DNA from: Flaccisagitta enflata | Lineage: Eukaryota; Chaetognatha; Sagittoidea; Aphragmophora | Assembly: GCA_965153355.1 (NCBI GenBank) | Contig: OZ231126.1 | Span: forward strand, 43,028,001 to 43,092,000 | Length of the DNA stretch: 64,000 nt | Direction: 5' to 3' | In this document: one piece after another, positions 37,607 to 51,179 of the stretch | Position numbering within the stretch: the stretch's first letter is position 1 | Layout: every line of letters starts with the position of its first letter | Position numbers and translations under genes: made by a program | Notes under the pieces: model-generated | The model's database searches: none | What the model saw: the letters and a program-made list of their open reading frames with translations, nothing else | Told to the model about the DNA's origin: nothing

Positions 37607-37909
37607 CTACAATTTTTTACAAATAACCAAATTGAATGAAATAGGACATTTTTTCACACAAACACCCAATTCATAAGGCTCAAACAAATTATTATACAAG
37701 CAAAACTGCATTTCGCGAATGACTATATTATTCAAGCGCTTTAAATTGTACAAAACGACTTTTTTTTCAATATCGTATGAGCAAAGAATTGAATGCATAT
37801 TTCCATCTACAAAAAATGTAGGCTCAATAAGTTTCTTGAATCCAATATGACATATTCTGTCTTCATCGGCAACAAAATGTACAATATCACTTATATTGAA
37901 ACAATTCAT
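37607..37909 (-). CDS. Small unknown protein, overlapping its upstream neighbour
   Basis: 100 residues, balanced composition typical of a globular fold (MNCFNISDIVHFVADEDRIC; LFEPYELGVCVKKCPISFN). Its start lies 23 bp inside the end of the upstream gene (37887-38378), a compact viral-style overlap. Not recognised. Confidence 0.5.
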   Translation of the reverse strand: MNCFNISDIVHFVADEDRICHIGFKKLIEPTFFVDGNMHSILCSYDIEKKVVLYNLKRLNNIVIREMQFCLYNNLFEPYELGVCVKKCPISFNLVICKKL

Positions 37910-38378
37910 AAATTTTCAATAAATTATCACTCTCTTTCATGACTTCCGCCTCGGTTTTCCCACTACTGGTAAATGTGCGCATCACTTCACTTCTAAATCC
38001 TAAAGCCAACAACAAATGAACACTAGCAAAAAACATGAATCCAGCAGCCATTTTCATCTGTACTCTACCATCTACATACTTTAAACAAAACATATTCTCC
38101 ACAGGAACAACGGAGTTTGTCGCACTCATTTTTTGTCGTAGTGAATATTTTACAAAATTTGGATCTACTTTATTTACATTTCCATTGTCTTTTCTTTTTA
38201 CAGGTGGAGGACCAGTTATCACCACTGGACTCTCGGCAACGTCTGTATTTCCATCTATCACCACTGTACCCTCGGCAACGTCCGCATTCCCGTCCGAATC
38301 CGCGCCTGCATTCTCGTTCACATTCTCATCGACTGGATTCTCAATGGTCGCATTCTCTTCGGTGGCACTGGTATTCAA
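37887..38378 (-). CDS. Unknown protein with acidic N-terminus and hydrophobic segment
   Basis: 163 residues. Residues 1-55 are acidic and contain two near-identical units (DGNADVAEGTVVIDGN / DGNTDVAESPVVI). A basic patch follows at about 62-80, and a hydrophobic stretch at about 107-125 (MAAGFMFFASVHLLLALGF) that may be a membrane segment or buried helix. Not recognised. Confidence 0.5.
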   Translation of the reverse strand: MNTSATEENATIENPVDENVNENAGADSDGNADVAEGTVVIDGNTDVAESPVVITGPPPVKRKDNGNVNKVDPNFVKYSLRQKMSATNSVVPVENMFCLKYVDGRVQMKMAAGFMFFASVHLLLALGFRSEVMRTFTSSGKTEAEVMKESDNLLKIYELFQYK

Positions 38379-38396
38379 AGGTACATCGTTGCTTCC

Positions 38397-38732
38397 CTAA
38401 TTGACATTCTCTATGCAGCCGGTCTTTGTTATGAAATTGTTGTAAACAAGAGTGTTAACTTGATGGCATAAATCGTTCAGAGACACATACTTAATTTCAT
38501 ATTCATGAGTATCTTCCCTTTTCAGAAACTTGGTATCATACCCAAAGTTCATGAAGAAATTCAGTTTTTTCACTTTTTCAGGCATAACCAATTGTTCCAT
38601 CTTCACAAATGTTTTTTCTTTCTCGTTAACATTTAAGTTTAGTCCATTCATATTTACATGAAATGAAGACTTCTCACGCACATAACATCCCCTGTCTTTC
38701 GTCGTCACTCTTATCACTTTCAAGGTCTCCAT
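38397..38732 (-). CDS. Small unknown protein
   Basis: 111 residues (METLKVIRVTTKDRGCYV ... CHQVNTLVYNNFITKTGC). Mixed composition consistent with a beta-rich globular protein, possibly a minor structural protein given its place among structural genes. No motif allows a firm call. The flanking gaps are 12 and 18 bp. Confidence 0.5.
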   Translation of the reverse strand: METLKVIRVTTKDRGCYVREKSSFHVNMNGLNLNVNEKEKTFVKMEQLVMPEKVKKLNFFMNFGYDTKFLKREDTHEYEIKYVSLNDLCHQVNTLVYNNFITKTGCIENVN

Positions 38733-38744
38733 ATCTCTTTCTCT

Positions 38745-39116
38745 TCAAACCATATTCCTCAGGGCAACGTTTCTTTCATTTATTTCCACAGGCCGCCCTC
38801 CTGTCAGTCGCACAGTTCCAATGCGCATATCAACTTCAAATCTTCTACCCCATCTCAGTCGGGCAGATGCAGCCAACTTCGCAAAAATGAAGACAGCTAC
38901 CATCAGCAAGGCCAACATCACGAAAAAACCATCCATCACTATCGCCAAAGGTTCAATCCATTTCAGTTCCAATTCAATCTCAGGTGCCACAGTCGTCCAA
39001 TCATATGTCGTTGATCGATTACTTTCTCCATTCACAGTGGTAACCCAGCTACTTAGAGTAGTGTTGGGCTCATCCCATACAGGCCCAACAGACCACTTCC
39101 CTGTAGTAGCATTCAT
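38745..39116 (-). CDS. Single-pass membrane protein
   Basis: 123 residues. The outer part (1-55) is rich in Thr, Ser, Trp and Asn, with sequons near the N-terminus (NAT, NTT, NRS). One long hydrophobic segment lies at about 57-83 (AIVMDGFFVMLALLMVAVF). The C-terminal 40 residues are basic (RLRWGRRFEVDMRIG). No cleaved signal peptide is obvious. It could be an envelope-like, virion-internal or membrane-remodelling protein of the element. Family unknown. Confidence 0.55.
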   Translation of the reverse strand: MNATTGKWSVGPVWDEPNTTLSSWVTTVNGESNRSTTYDWTTVAPEIELELKWIEPLAIVMDGFFVMLALLMVAVFIFAKLAASARLRWGRRFEVDMRIGTVRLTGGRPVEINERNVALRNMV

Positions 39117-39291
39117 TGTAATCTGTACACAATTAAACCGTACTAATCAAAGGCATGTTTTGAAGCATAGAAAACATTATCAAAATTTTTCAATTTAAAA
39201 TATTAATAATCCCAAATTTTTTTTTTTTCAAGTGGCTCTGCAAGACAATTAAGATAACTAGCTTTGGCAAAAGATAACTCATTAAACACCT

Positions 39292-40319
39292 TCAACTCAT
39301 AAAAGGAGAATTTCGAATCAGACACAGGCTGTAACGAAAACACTGATCCAAGGGTAAAGAAAAAAATATGATCATGCTCATGTCTTTCCAAAACAATGTA
39401 AAACTGTGATGAAAAGGTGAATAGCTTTCCTTGTACCCCAAACCTTCTTTAGGCTTGTATTTTTGAATTTTCACAATAGAAAACAGTACAATATTTTTAG
39501 GATTTTTCATATGTTCCTTTAAAAACTTTCTACTTACAAAGCGCCGATCATATTTTAGCATTTGTACATATTTTGGCGACTGCGATAACATATCAACGCT
39601 ACTGTGCCCTTTAAAAACAGCTCTTGCCTTTTTGTTCATTCTATTTTCAATGGCTAACAATTTTTCTGCCCATGTCAACTTCACCATTTCATCATTGAAT
39701 TGAAGTTTTTCGAGGTACGATCTCAGAGACCTATTCATGACCTCTGCAAAATTTGCACCATACTACCTTCGTCCAATCTTTTAGGTGGGATGGGATTCAA
39801 ACTAATACCATGAGAAGAAAAAAAAGCACGCGATTTTTTAGCGAGATACTCAATACCCATATCAACACTCAAACGTTCACAATGCTCTGGTAAATAAGGA
39901 CTACGCAAAAAAACAGATTTGAATGCAGAAATCAAATCATCAGCTTTAGTTGATTTTAATGGAGCTAAATAACAAAATAAACTCAAACTGTCAACAATTA
40001 GTACCACGTATTTGGTACTATCTTTCCCATAATCACGACTCTTACTTAAATGTAAAACATCTGAAAATACCCAAGAAAAGAACTTTGGGGCTAAAACCAT
40101 CGCCCGAGATATTTCCTTTTTTTTCCGTTCAGAATCATTTCTAATAAGGATGCCATTAGACCGTTCTTCTTGCAAATATTGGTCTATTTCCTTTTCATCA
40201 ATATCAAATCCTCTTGATTCAAAAAACTTCTTGATTTCAGTTTTGTTTTTTGAAAGAAACAATGGAGAACTTTTATCACGTAAACCAGAATCCAATAATT
40301 GTCGTACTTTTGATCTCAT
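39292..40319 (-). CDS. Integrase, retroviral (rve, DDE) type, interrupted by a frameshift
   Basis: In Polintons this enzyme inserts the element into host DNA. The first frame (40319-39735, 194 residues) has an alpha-helical N-terminal part and an RNase-H-like core: Asp87 in FSDVLHLSKSRDYG, a second strand YVVLIVDSLSLF, and Asp153 in SVDMGIEYL. The third catalytic Glu is not in this frame. It appears about 36 residues downstream in the next frame, in front of MNRSLRSYLEKL, which is the typical post-Glu helix and continues to 39292. The frame change is near 39760-39740, so the enzyme is broken in this copy or the base call is wrong. The start ATG overlaps the upstream gene's stop (ATGA). I see no chromodomain. 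Confidence 0.75.
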
Positions 40320-41554
40320 TTTTTCTTTTTCCTTCTTCCTTTCGCGGGTTCATCCACAACCCCTGTAGACCAAGCTTCCTCAATTTTTGATACGAGCCTC
40401 GGACTCCTAAAAACAAAAACAGGAACAAAGTGGGCAGGGGCGTAAATGCGCGTTTTCATACTTCCAGACTCGATCACACGGAACGGTGCACCGGCCGACG
40501 GACCAATGGACCGACGGACGGACAAGACCCCTTATAAAGTCGCTTATCCGTTACTAGAAGGCAACCAATCAACAGTCAGACATGTATACAAACACATGAC
40601 CTAAAAACAAGCTTACATACAAGCATATAGGCAGACAATCAGGCAAACAGTCATTTAACATTCCCGTGTCATACTCCCATTACCATACCTCCTCAGATTG
40701 GACAAATCCGATTCTGGAACGTTAAACCGTCTCTTCGCCGGTGCCAATTCCTCTTCACTAGAAGACGCCACCTTTCTCTTCCTCCCTCTTCTATTACCGT
40801 CTCCTATCTCCGCGTCAATACCCTCTCTTGGTAATTCAACGGATACACCTTCGCTACCAACGCCGCTGTCAGCCACTCCGCTTCCAGCGCCACTTTCAAT
40901 TGTTGCTTCCCCTCCACCGCTGTCAGCCTCCGCACCTCCGTCGGTATTAGGTAACGATGGCCTCATAGAATTACTATCTTGTTCATGCAAAGCGCGCACT
41001 CTCAATAAATCCTCTTTGATAATTTGAGCGTCCCCACTCCTCAGAGATGCTATTGAGGCTTTTATTTGCATTAAAGCTTCAATAAAAATTGTGCAGCCAA
41101 TTGGGATTTGCGCTGCGTTTGACGTCACACAAAATGAAATCAAATTTTTTATGTTTGAGAACTTTATCACTTCAGATTGCACTATGATCTCAAAAGTATT
41201 TTTGTCATAGTCAATTAAGTTACTTCGATTTATTTCATCCAAAATTGTTTCACCAAGTTGACGCTCTTTATTCCCACTTAATCCGCTCAAAACAGCATCA
41301 GATTCGTTGCTAGGAGCCAATGGCACATTACCATTATTGTTAGAATTCAATGGTGCATTTCCATTGGGGGCATTGTTGCTGTTTGTCTGACTACTTCCTG
41401 TTGCACTTTGTCCACTTTTCAAAAGGGATAATTTTTTCCCCTCAACAAGGCCTTTAATCTTCTCAATCTTTTCCTCACATGAAGTCCCTTCCTCGTCTAG
41501 AACCGACTTCAAAAAAGGAGATTTCACATAACTAGTGGGATTAGTAGAACTCAT
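40316..41554 (-). CDS. Two-exon unknown protein with NLS-like region
   Basis: Exon 1 41554-40689 and exon 2 40406-40316 join in phase 2 through a canonical intron and give 318 residues. The ATG at 41554 is preferred to an in-frame one seven codons upstream. Residues 55-85 are Asn/Ser/Gly-rich. About 105-165 is a folded-looking part (IDYDKNTFEIIVQSEVIKF). Then come a Gly/Glu/Asp-rich linker, the basic GRRGRKRKVASSSEEE (a good bipartite NLS with a CK2-like site), and a very basic end KGRRKKKK. The intron (282 bp) is mostly a minus-strand hairpin-family element. The stop codon overlaps the integrase ATG. Family unknown. Confidence 0.6.
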
Positions 41555-41567
41555 TTTTTTTCGCCCA

Positions 41568-41897
41568 TCAATCACATTCTAAACAGTTGTTTATAAAATC
41601 ATACAAAATATGATTGTAAAACAATTTTTGCTCCTTTTTTGAACACCGTAAGAATCTCTTTTTTCGTTTTTTTAAAGAAATTTTTTTACTTTTTAAGAAT
41701 TTCAAAAGTTTTATGTTTTTGGCAATGTATTTCAAAGTTTTTGATGAGAAACAATGCTTCAGCTTTGATTTCATGCAATTTTTCACAATTTCAATTATGC
41801 AAACGAAAACGTTGGTCTTCAAATCCTTAGTAAACAAGGAGTCAGTGACACAAGCATCTAAGAATGATCTTAAATGCTTTTTTTTCCGACACGCCAT
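41568..41897 (-). CDS. Short basic protein conserved next to Polinton/adintovirus genes
   Basis: 109 residues, rich in Lys, Leu, Phe and Cys. The arrangement is LRSFLDACV ... VFVCIIEIVKNCMKS ... LKYIAKNIKLLKFLKSKK ... LKKRKKRF. It matches in pattern the small helical basic protein found beside the ATPase and capsid genes in many Polintons and related viruses (an Ile-rich helix ending in Asn, then a series of Lys/Leu helices and a basic end). Its biochemical role is not known to me. It lies 11 bp after the ATPase stop. Confidence 0.5.
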   Translation of the reverse strand: MACRKKKHLRSFLDACVTDSLFTKDLKTNVFVCIIEIVKNCMKSKLKHCFSSKTLKYIAKNIKLLKFLKSKKISLKKRKKRFLRCSKKEQKLFYNHILYDFINNCLECD

Positions 41898-41908
41898 AGA
41901 TTGACTGC

Positions 41909-42979
41909 TTACTGTACTTGCACACTATCAATCTCTCCCTGATCATCCGATTCTGAGTCCGACTCGTGGAAGGAAAGAACTTGATCATCTGACGACATTA
42001 AAGTATTCATCCAAACCGAAGGCCGTCGACACAAAGGAGAAACACAAATCAGTAAAAACTTATATTGTTCACTTTGAACATAGCGTTCAAATATTTTCCA
42101 CAATGTCAGATCTCCTTTAAGCTTAACAAAATATCGATCCAAATTTCTTTTGATAGTTTTAACGTCGTGATTGGATCTCCACAGGACAATATGGGTTGAG
42201 TTAACCAAAAGGCCATTCAGTTTGGACGACTTCAGGAACATGTCATATTGCTGTGCCACATAAAATGTCACAATTTGATAATGGTGATTCCACACACTAC
42301 TGAGGTTCAAAAGAGTTTCCCTCAGTGGCTCACTTGATAAAGCTTGTACATGAAAGTCGTCAAAAATTATACAAGTGGATCCTTTTTCAATTCCCAAACT
42401 TTCGATAAAATTTGTCTCTGGAATCTTTCTTAGGAACAATCCTTTAATATCATTTTTTTCAGAAAAAAACTTTCTCAATTCTGTCACAGCACTACACTCC
42501 TCGCGAAAAAAATAAATGACCTTTGTTGGCTTGGTCACAAAATGATTTTGATGGTCTTTAATTGTCTCCAATAAAAATGTAGTCTTTCCTTTTTATCCAT
42601 AAATTGAATATGCAACAAAAATACTTTTAACGAGTTATTATCAAAAGTATTAGAACAAGGTATTGGCCTCAAATTTCTAAGAAAAATATTTTTAATCAAA
42701 AGTATTAGAACAGGGTATTGGGCTTAAATTATTTCTATAAAAATATTTTCCAATCAAAAGTATTAGAACTAGGTATTGGCCTCAAATTTCTTTGAAAAAT
42801 ATTTTCCAATCAAAAGTATAAGAACTAGGTATTGGCCTCAAATCTGAAGTCTTATTTTAGCTATAAAAAGTATTTTTTTGTTGCATACCACAATTACTAT
42901 TTCCCAGTAAAAGTAGAAAACTTGACGGAGGATATTTATGAGTTTTTGTGGAATAAAAATTTTCATTTAATTCAGCCAT
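41909..42979 (-). CDS. Packaging ATPase (FtsK/HerA type) with an intron in its P-loop
   Basis: Exon 1 42979-42889 (30 codons plus one base) and exon 2 42588-41909 join in phase 1 to give 256 residues, the usual size for Polinton packaging ATPases. These pump DNA into the capsid. Exon 1 ends in a hydrophobic strand plus GNSNC and the first base of a Gly codon. Exon 2 supplies the rest of that codon and Lys-Thr-Thr, so splicing rebuilds the Walker A motif. Walker B is TCIIFDDFHV at about 80-89. A later strand HYQIVTFYVAQQ fits the sensor region. Without splicing, exon 2 alone has no P-loop, so a reader of open frames would miss the start. The C-terminus is acidic and Ser-rich (HESDSESDDQGE). 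Confidence 0.8.
42589..42888 (-). other. ATPase intron with inverted arms and a tandem repeat
   Basis: 300-nt GT-AG intron. On the minus strand it begins GTATGCAACAAAAAAATAC. The same sequence is inverted near its 3' end (42609-42628), about 20 nt before the acceptor. The interior carries three to four copies of a unit of about 50-55 bp (plus strand: CAAAAGTATTAGAACAAGG then TATTGGGC and an AAATTTCT tail). Units of this type also fill the last capsid intron (32056-32281). Confidence 0.8.
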
Positions 42980-44216
42980 CACTATGAATAAAAATTGTAA
43001 AATCATGCTTATATATATATATGCTTTTCCTCTTCCTCTTCCGCCTCCTTATATTTCTTTTCTATCTTTCTTTTCCTCCATTTCTCTTCCTCTTCCTATT
43101 AACTTTCATATATTTTTTTTTTATTTCCTGTTCCTCTTCCTCTTCCTCTTCCTCACTCCTCTTCCTCCTCCATTTTTTTTCATGTCATGTTTTCTGTCTT
43201 TCTATGTCTGTCTTTCTATCTCTGTTATCTTTTCGCTCTTTCTATCTCTGTCTTTCTATCTATGTTGTTCTATCTCATGATCAAACTAACCTGTATTGTC
43301 TATCTTTCATCTTAGCCGTCAACTGACTATAGAACCATTAGGTAACTAACCGTATTTTGCACCATATAAATGTTACCAAAAATGCTCAAACCAAAATCTT
43401 CAAATTTACCAATACTATAAATGTACCTTACTATGTCCCTTTAATCTTCCTACCTTTCATATCACATTTACTATGCCATTTTGTATTTCAAAACTTCATT
43501 TTGCCTTTACAATTCTCTTTAAAAAAGTTTCAATCAAAACAACCTTTAAAGTAACAATAAAAAACCTTTTCAGGCATTATAATTTACCCAATTTCTCATA
43601 CAACAACCAAAAACGTACCTTCAATACACCTAAAATGGACTACCAAAAACCTGAAAGGGTATACCAAAATACCTGAGAAGAACCTCAAAAACCTTAAACC
43701 TGCCATTCCAATATACTTATACATCCATATATCAAAATTTACTTTTTCAATAAGCCTTTCAAGATTTTTTAACCATTCCTTATATCTGTGCATCTCCTCC
43801 TCAACCCTTTCCTCTTTATTTTCCTTAACTCAGCCGTTCCTAATTTCTCAGCTCTATACCAAGTACTTCTCCTTTTCATCTAAGAAGAAACAAAAGGCCA
43901 ATGTCAGAAAGTACACGAACTAGATACGGGCTATGATTTTGGCAGCCAGAGCCGAATCACAGAAGGTACAAGTTCATGGTACGGGCTATGATTTTGGCAG
44001 CCGGAGCCCAAATCACAGAAGGTACAAGTTCATGGTACAGGCCATGATTTTGGCAGCCGGAGCCCAAATCACAGAAGGTACAAGTTCATGGTACAGACTG
44101 TGATTTTGGCGATAGTAGTAATACTTCTTATCTTATAGTATTTTGAATGGTCATCATCATTTCTATCTTTCTTTCTATCTCCTTCTATCCTCCTGCTATC
44201 TTTCAATGGTCATCGC

Positions 44217-44263
<47 letters not shown>

Positions 44264-44585
44264 TCCCTCTTTATTTCTTTGTTACTAACCTGTGGTCAGC
44301 TTCATTTGCTATACAAAGTATAATAGAAGATAGTAAATACTGTACTGTACCTTATAATTGGCCGGAGAGACGTTCACATGGCCGTAATCTTAAGTTAAAG
44401 CTTGACCAGCATAGAAATCTGGCCACTCTATAGGGATTTCAAGCTATGAACTTGTACTGCTAAATCAAATTTACTATAGAAATAAAGAGAGCTGTAGGTA
44501 GGAGCACTAGGTATTTCCCTTAGATTTAGTGATGACGTCACACCGGTCAGTAACAAATTTTGCTCTATAAGACCAGAAGACTTAC

Positions 44586-44626
<41 letters not shown>

Positions 44627-44870
44627 TGTGTGTCTCTCTCTTTCTCTCTCTCTCTTTTTCTATCTCTCGCTCTCTCTCTCTCTTTTTTTCTTTTCACCTT
44701 GAAGGCTCCGGTACCATCCTGGTGGTGCCATCTGTCGCGGATTCCGTCCTCCACCGCCGCCAACGCTGAAAAAAAAAGAAAAAAGAAAAAAAAAGAGCAG
44801 GTTCTGATGAAAATGTGATCTCATCGAATCTTTTTTCCCCTTGCGGCACAAATTGGATGGGTATTAAAAC
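42980..44870. other. No confident gene; minisatellite and simple repeats
   Basis: 43020-43280 is a CTT/CCT-rich tract. 43350-43880 is AT-rich with no motif. 43890-44110 holds about four copies of a 57-58-bp unit containing GGTACAAGTTCATGGTACGG and TTTTGGCAGCCGGAGCC. 44217-44263 is (TTTC)n, and 44588-44700 is (TG)n then CT-rich. Confidence 0.7.
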
Positions 44871-44873
44871 GCG

Positions 44874-45362
44874 CTAAAAAAAAAGAGTAAAAATCAGATT
44901 AAATTTCTTCAGGCGCGCAGGGAGGAAAAAAAACAAGGTTGTCAATGGAAAAACAGGTTGTCTTCCTTTGTAGAGACAAAGGCTTCCATGTATCCTTGTA
45001 AATAGAGTGCTCATGGAACGTGTGTTCATCTGAGAAGTTGCATGTGGGTCACATTGCCAATCGGCAAGTTGGCCGAATGTTCCGTTGGCTTTTTTGAGCC
45101 TAGGGTTCATTAAATCACTGCCCTGCTCCTGGCCAATGACCAATGGCCCAATAGTTCCACACTCTGCTCCATCCCAAATGCTCATTTTTTGGGGGGGCAG
45201 AATGACATAAAATAGAGCAGCGATGAGTAATATCAAAACAGCTAAAGTAAAATGTTGTGACATGAGGTTAAAGAGTGTAGTTTGCCAAACTCTGCCCAGT
45301 GCCCACTTTCTCATCCACAACGCCAAAGTCGCTTTATAGTTGGCTTGCAAATCTTTTAGCAA
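44874..45362 (-). CDS. Possible membrane protein, weak candidate
   Basis: An open frame of 162 codons with a non-ATG start (an exon start is likely). Residues 1-32 have a helical, basic part (ALWMRKWALGRVWQTTLF), then one hydrophobic segment at about 37-55 (FTLAVLILLIAALFYVILP). A mixed region with CGTIGPLVIGQEQGSDLM follows. The last 40 residues look non-coding. It is on the same strand as the Polinton block. It may be an exon of a membrane protein of the element, or chance. Confidence 0.3.
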   Translation of the reverse strand: MLKDLQANYKATLALWMRKWALGRVWQTTLFNLMSQHFTLAVLILLIAALFYVILPPQKMSIWDGAECGTIGPLVIGQEQGSDLMNPRLKKANGTFGQLADWQCDPHATSQMNTRSMSTLFTRIHGSLCLYKGRQPVFPLTTLFFFLPARLKKFNLIFTLFF

Positions 45363-45493
45363 ACGATAAAAGGGGGGCCCAATTGGAAACTTGTTAGAAG
45401 GTCACGAAACTTTGTAGAATAAGATTTCTGAGCGATACAACCTCGTAATTCCCACCCTAACACATGTCGCGAACTTTACATGATATGCACATT

Positions 45494-45862
45494 TCATGAA
45501 TGCCATTTTATGAATGCCAGTTGATGCCATTCGATATTACTCGATCCACAATGTAACTTCTTCTCAGGCTTTGGATCCGATGGTAAATAAAACATCTCAT
45601 GTTTTTTTTTCTCTCTATCATTGTCGCCATATGTTTTATTCCTGACAGTTATTCCCTTTCCTGTCTTCTCCTTTTCAGCTTTTTGTGCCGAAATGCCACT
45701 CAGCATAAAACACAATTTAACATTAACTGTCGCCATCAATCTCTCGCCAGCGTCATGGACATTGTTGACATCTGTTTCTTTTTTCTTCTTTTTTCGTCTC
45801 GCTCTTTTGGTAGTTTTTCTCTGTTTTTCGCTTTCTATGGTTGCTTCATTTTGTTTGTCCAT
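45494..45862 (-). CDS. Lys-rich unknown protein, weak candidate
   Basis: 122 residues from ATG 45862. The N-terminal 30 residues are very basic (RKTTKRARRKKKKKE). The middle VNNVHDAGERLMATVNVKLC and the end LHCGSSNIEWHQLAFIKW look like folded protein. A plausible splice acceptor (CTTTTTACAG) lies just upstream at about 45906-45915. Same strand as the Polinton block, 2.5 kb beyond the ATPase. Unknown function. Confidence 0.35.
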   Translation of the reverse strand: MDKQNEATIESEKQRKTTKRARRKKKKKETDVNNVHDAGERLMATVNVKLCFMLSGISAQKAEKEKTGKGITVRNKTYGDNDREKKKHEMFYLPSDPKPEKKLHCGSSNIEWHQLAFIKWHS

Positions 45863-45919
45863 CTATAAGGCATTTTTGCAAAGCGACACTATGAGTGGAC
45901 GTTCCTGTAAAAAGGTAAG

Positions 45920-46420
45920 AAAGTCTGTTAGCAGGTATCGACTCTTTTAGGATTACGCGGTCAAAAATCAAAATGGTAATTTCTGACCGTTATTGCCCCA
46001 GCTACAAACGATTCTTTCTGATGTATGTAAATAATGGAGACTGCATGTGTGATATGTGAAATACTACATATATGATGCGATCCGCGAACATCACAATTCA
46101 CAAACAACATGTATATCAGTTTATCTTGTAGTTGACTTGTTCGATTATGTTGTCAGTGGCTACGCCAAAATATCCCACATCAACGGTTGTAAATTTTGAT
46201 AGCTCTTTTGCCCTCCCAAAAAGCTACAAACGTCGAAGCAAATTCCGGCAAACAAAAGAATTGGGAAAGTTCGCGTTAACCTTATATCCCCCTGAACTGT
46301 GACGGCTTTTCGCTGTGAAGGAGAACAAGGCCAAGTAGGTCAACGATGTGTCTTCTATAAGTGGATGTTATTCTATGAATGAATGTTTATTTAATGGATC
46401 GATATTTTGAATGATTGAAC
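45920..46420. other. No gene seen
   Basis: Unique AT-rich sequence, possibly holding the outer edge of the element. I looked for a match to sequence near 12 kb (as terminal inverted repeats) and saw none. Confidence 0.4.
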
Positions 46421-46423
46421 GAT

Positions 46424-48930
<2,507 letters not shown>

Positions 48931-48934
48931 GATC

Positions 48935-49535
48935 GCGCACCGGATATCATAAAAATGAAGGGCGATTGGCTCCGGTGGTTGGAACGTATGATGCGAGAAA
49001 GGAGACGGAAACACAGAGCAGTAGGGAGAAAGGAAAATGGGGGTATGGCCGGTTAGCCGGATGGAAGGAAAGAGCGAAAGAGCAAAGAAGTAAGGGATGG
49101 GCGGGGAGATATACCACGCCAACTTATTCAATCCGACAATCACCTTAATGCAGGGGCATTGTGTCCCATACCGTAAACACCCAACGGCAATCTCATTCAA
49201 TCTCAACGCCCTCAACGCCTCAACGTCAAGCAAATCCATTCCCACAAAGCCCTCATAAAAATCCACAACATACAATATCCGGCCTCCAGCGATGTCTATC
49301 AACATTACCGCCAACCTGATAGAATTGACTGTGACATAACTTTTATGTCGGATGTGACAAAACAGTGTCAACTTTTATGGCGTATCTGGCGATGGTGACC
49401 GCGATTTGAAAGGTGATGGCGGTAGCATTGAATGGGGTCAGATGGTGATAGTGGCAATGACATAAGCGATGACTGTTGCCTTCCTGAGTAAAGGGCCAAA
49501 TAAAATGAAATAAAAAAAAACTATCTAAACTCGAA
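48935..49535. other. No gene seen
   Basis: Unique sequence. A minus-strand frame at 48829-49371 contains VNSIRLAVMLIDIAGGRILY, which looks natural, but it runs into repeat-derived sequence and has no splice or motif support. Confidence 0.4.
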
Positions 49536-49539
49536 AGAT

Positions 49540-49915
49540 TTTTTAGTCGCGTGCACGCGACTCTACAACCCGCTTTGTCGGTCCGTCCATCGGTCCGTCG
49601 GTCCGTCGGTCTGTCCGTCGGTCCGTCCATCACACTTTACTTTTTTATTATACTTTGAGTTATTTTTAGTCATTCTAAGTCATTCTAAGTCATTCTAAGT
49701 CATTTTAGTCATTTTAAGTCATTCTAAGTCATTCTAAGTTATTTTAAGTCACTTAAGTCAAATAGGTCAAAGTAGTCATTTCAGTCATTTTATGTCTTTT
49801 TAAGCCATTTAAAGTCGTCTTGAGTCGTTTTAAGTCATCTTGAGTCAATAAAAGTCATCCTAAGTTATCTATGTCCCACACGCGACTTATAGGTGTTGGC
49901 CTTGTTTTTTATATT
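49540..49915 (+). repeat. Hairpin-family element with a 10-bp array
   Basis: The head AGTCGCGTGCACGCGACT at 49544 is followed by CTACAACCCGCTTTGTCGG, a (GTCCGTCG)n array, then about 20 copies of AAGTCATTCT (49665-49870). It ends CACGCGACTTATAGG and GGCCTTGTTTT. The 10-bp array is absent from most other copies. Confidence 0.8.
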
Positions 49916-49974
49916 TTCCCCTTTTTTAGATAACACCATGTGACTGTCTCTGAGATTCTAATATTTTTTTCTGA

Positions 49975-51060
<1,086 letters not shown>

Positions 51061-51179
51061 CAAGGCTGGATGGACGGCAAACTCAGCCGCATGCAGGGTC
51101 AGTCATGTAGGACAGGAGGAGGCCATTGAGGCGCTTAGGCAAAAAACGCAGAAATGGACAAATGTGGTGAAAAGTGGCT

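Noticed and set aside
31657-42979. Adenain-like maturation protease expected in Polintons
   Set aside because: None of the unknown proteins shows the His ... Asp/Glu ... Gln ... Cys pattern that I would need. It may be absent, spliced or too diverged.
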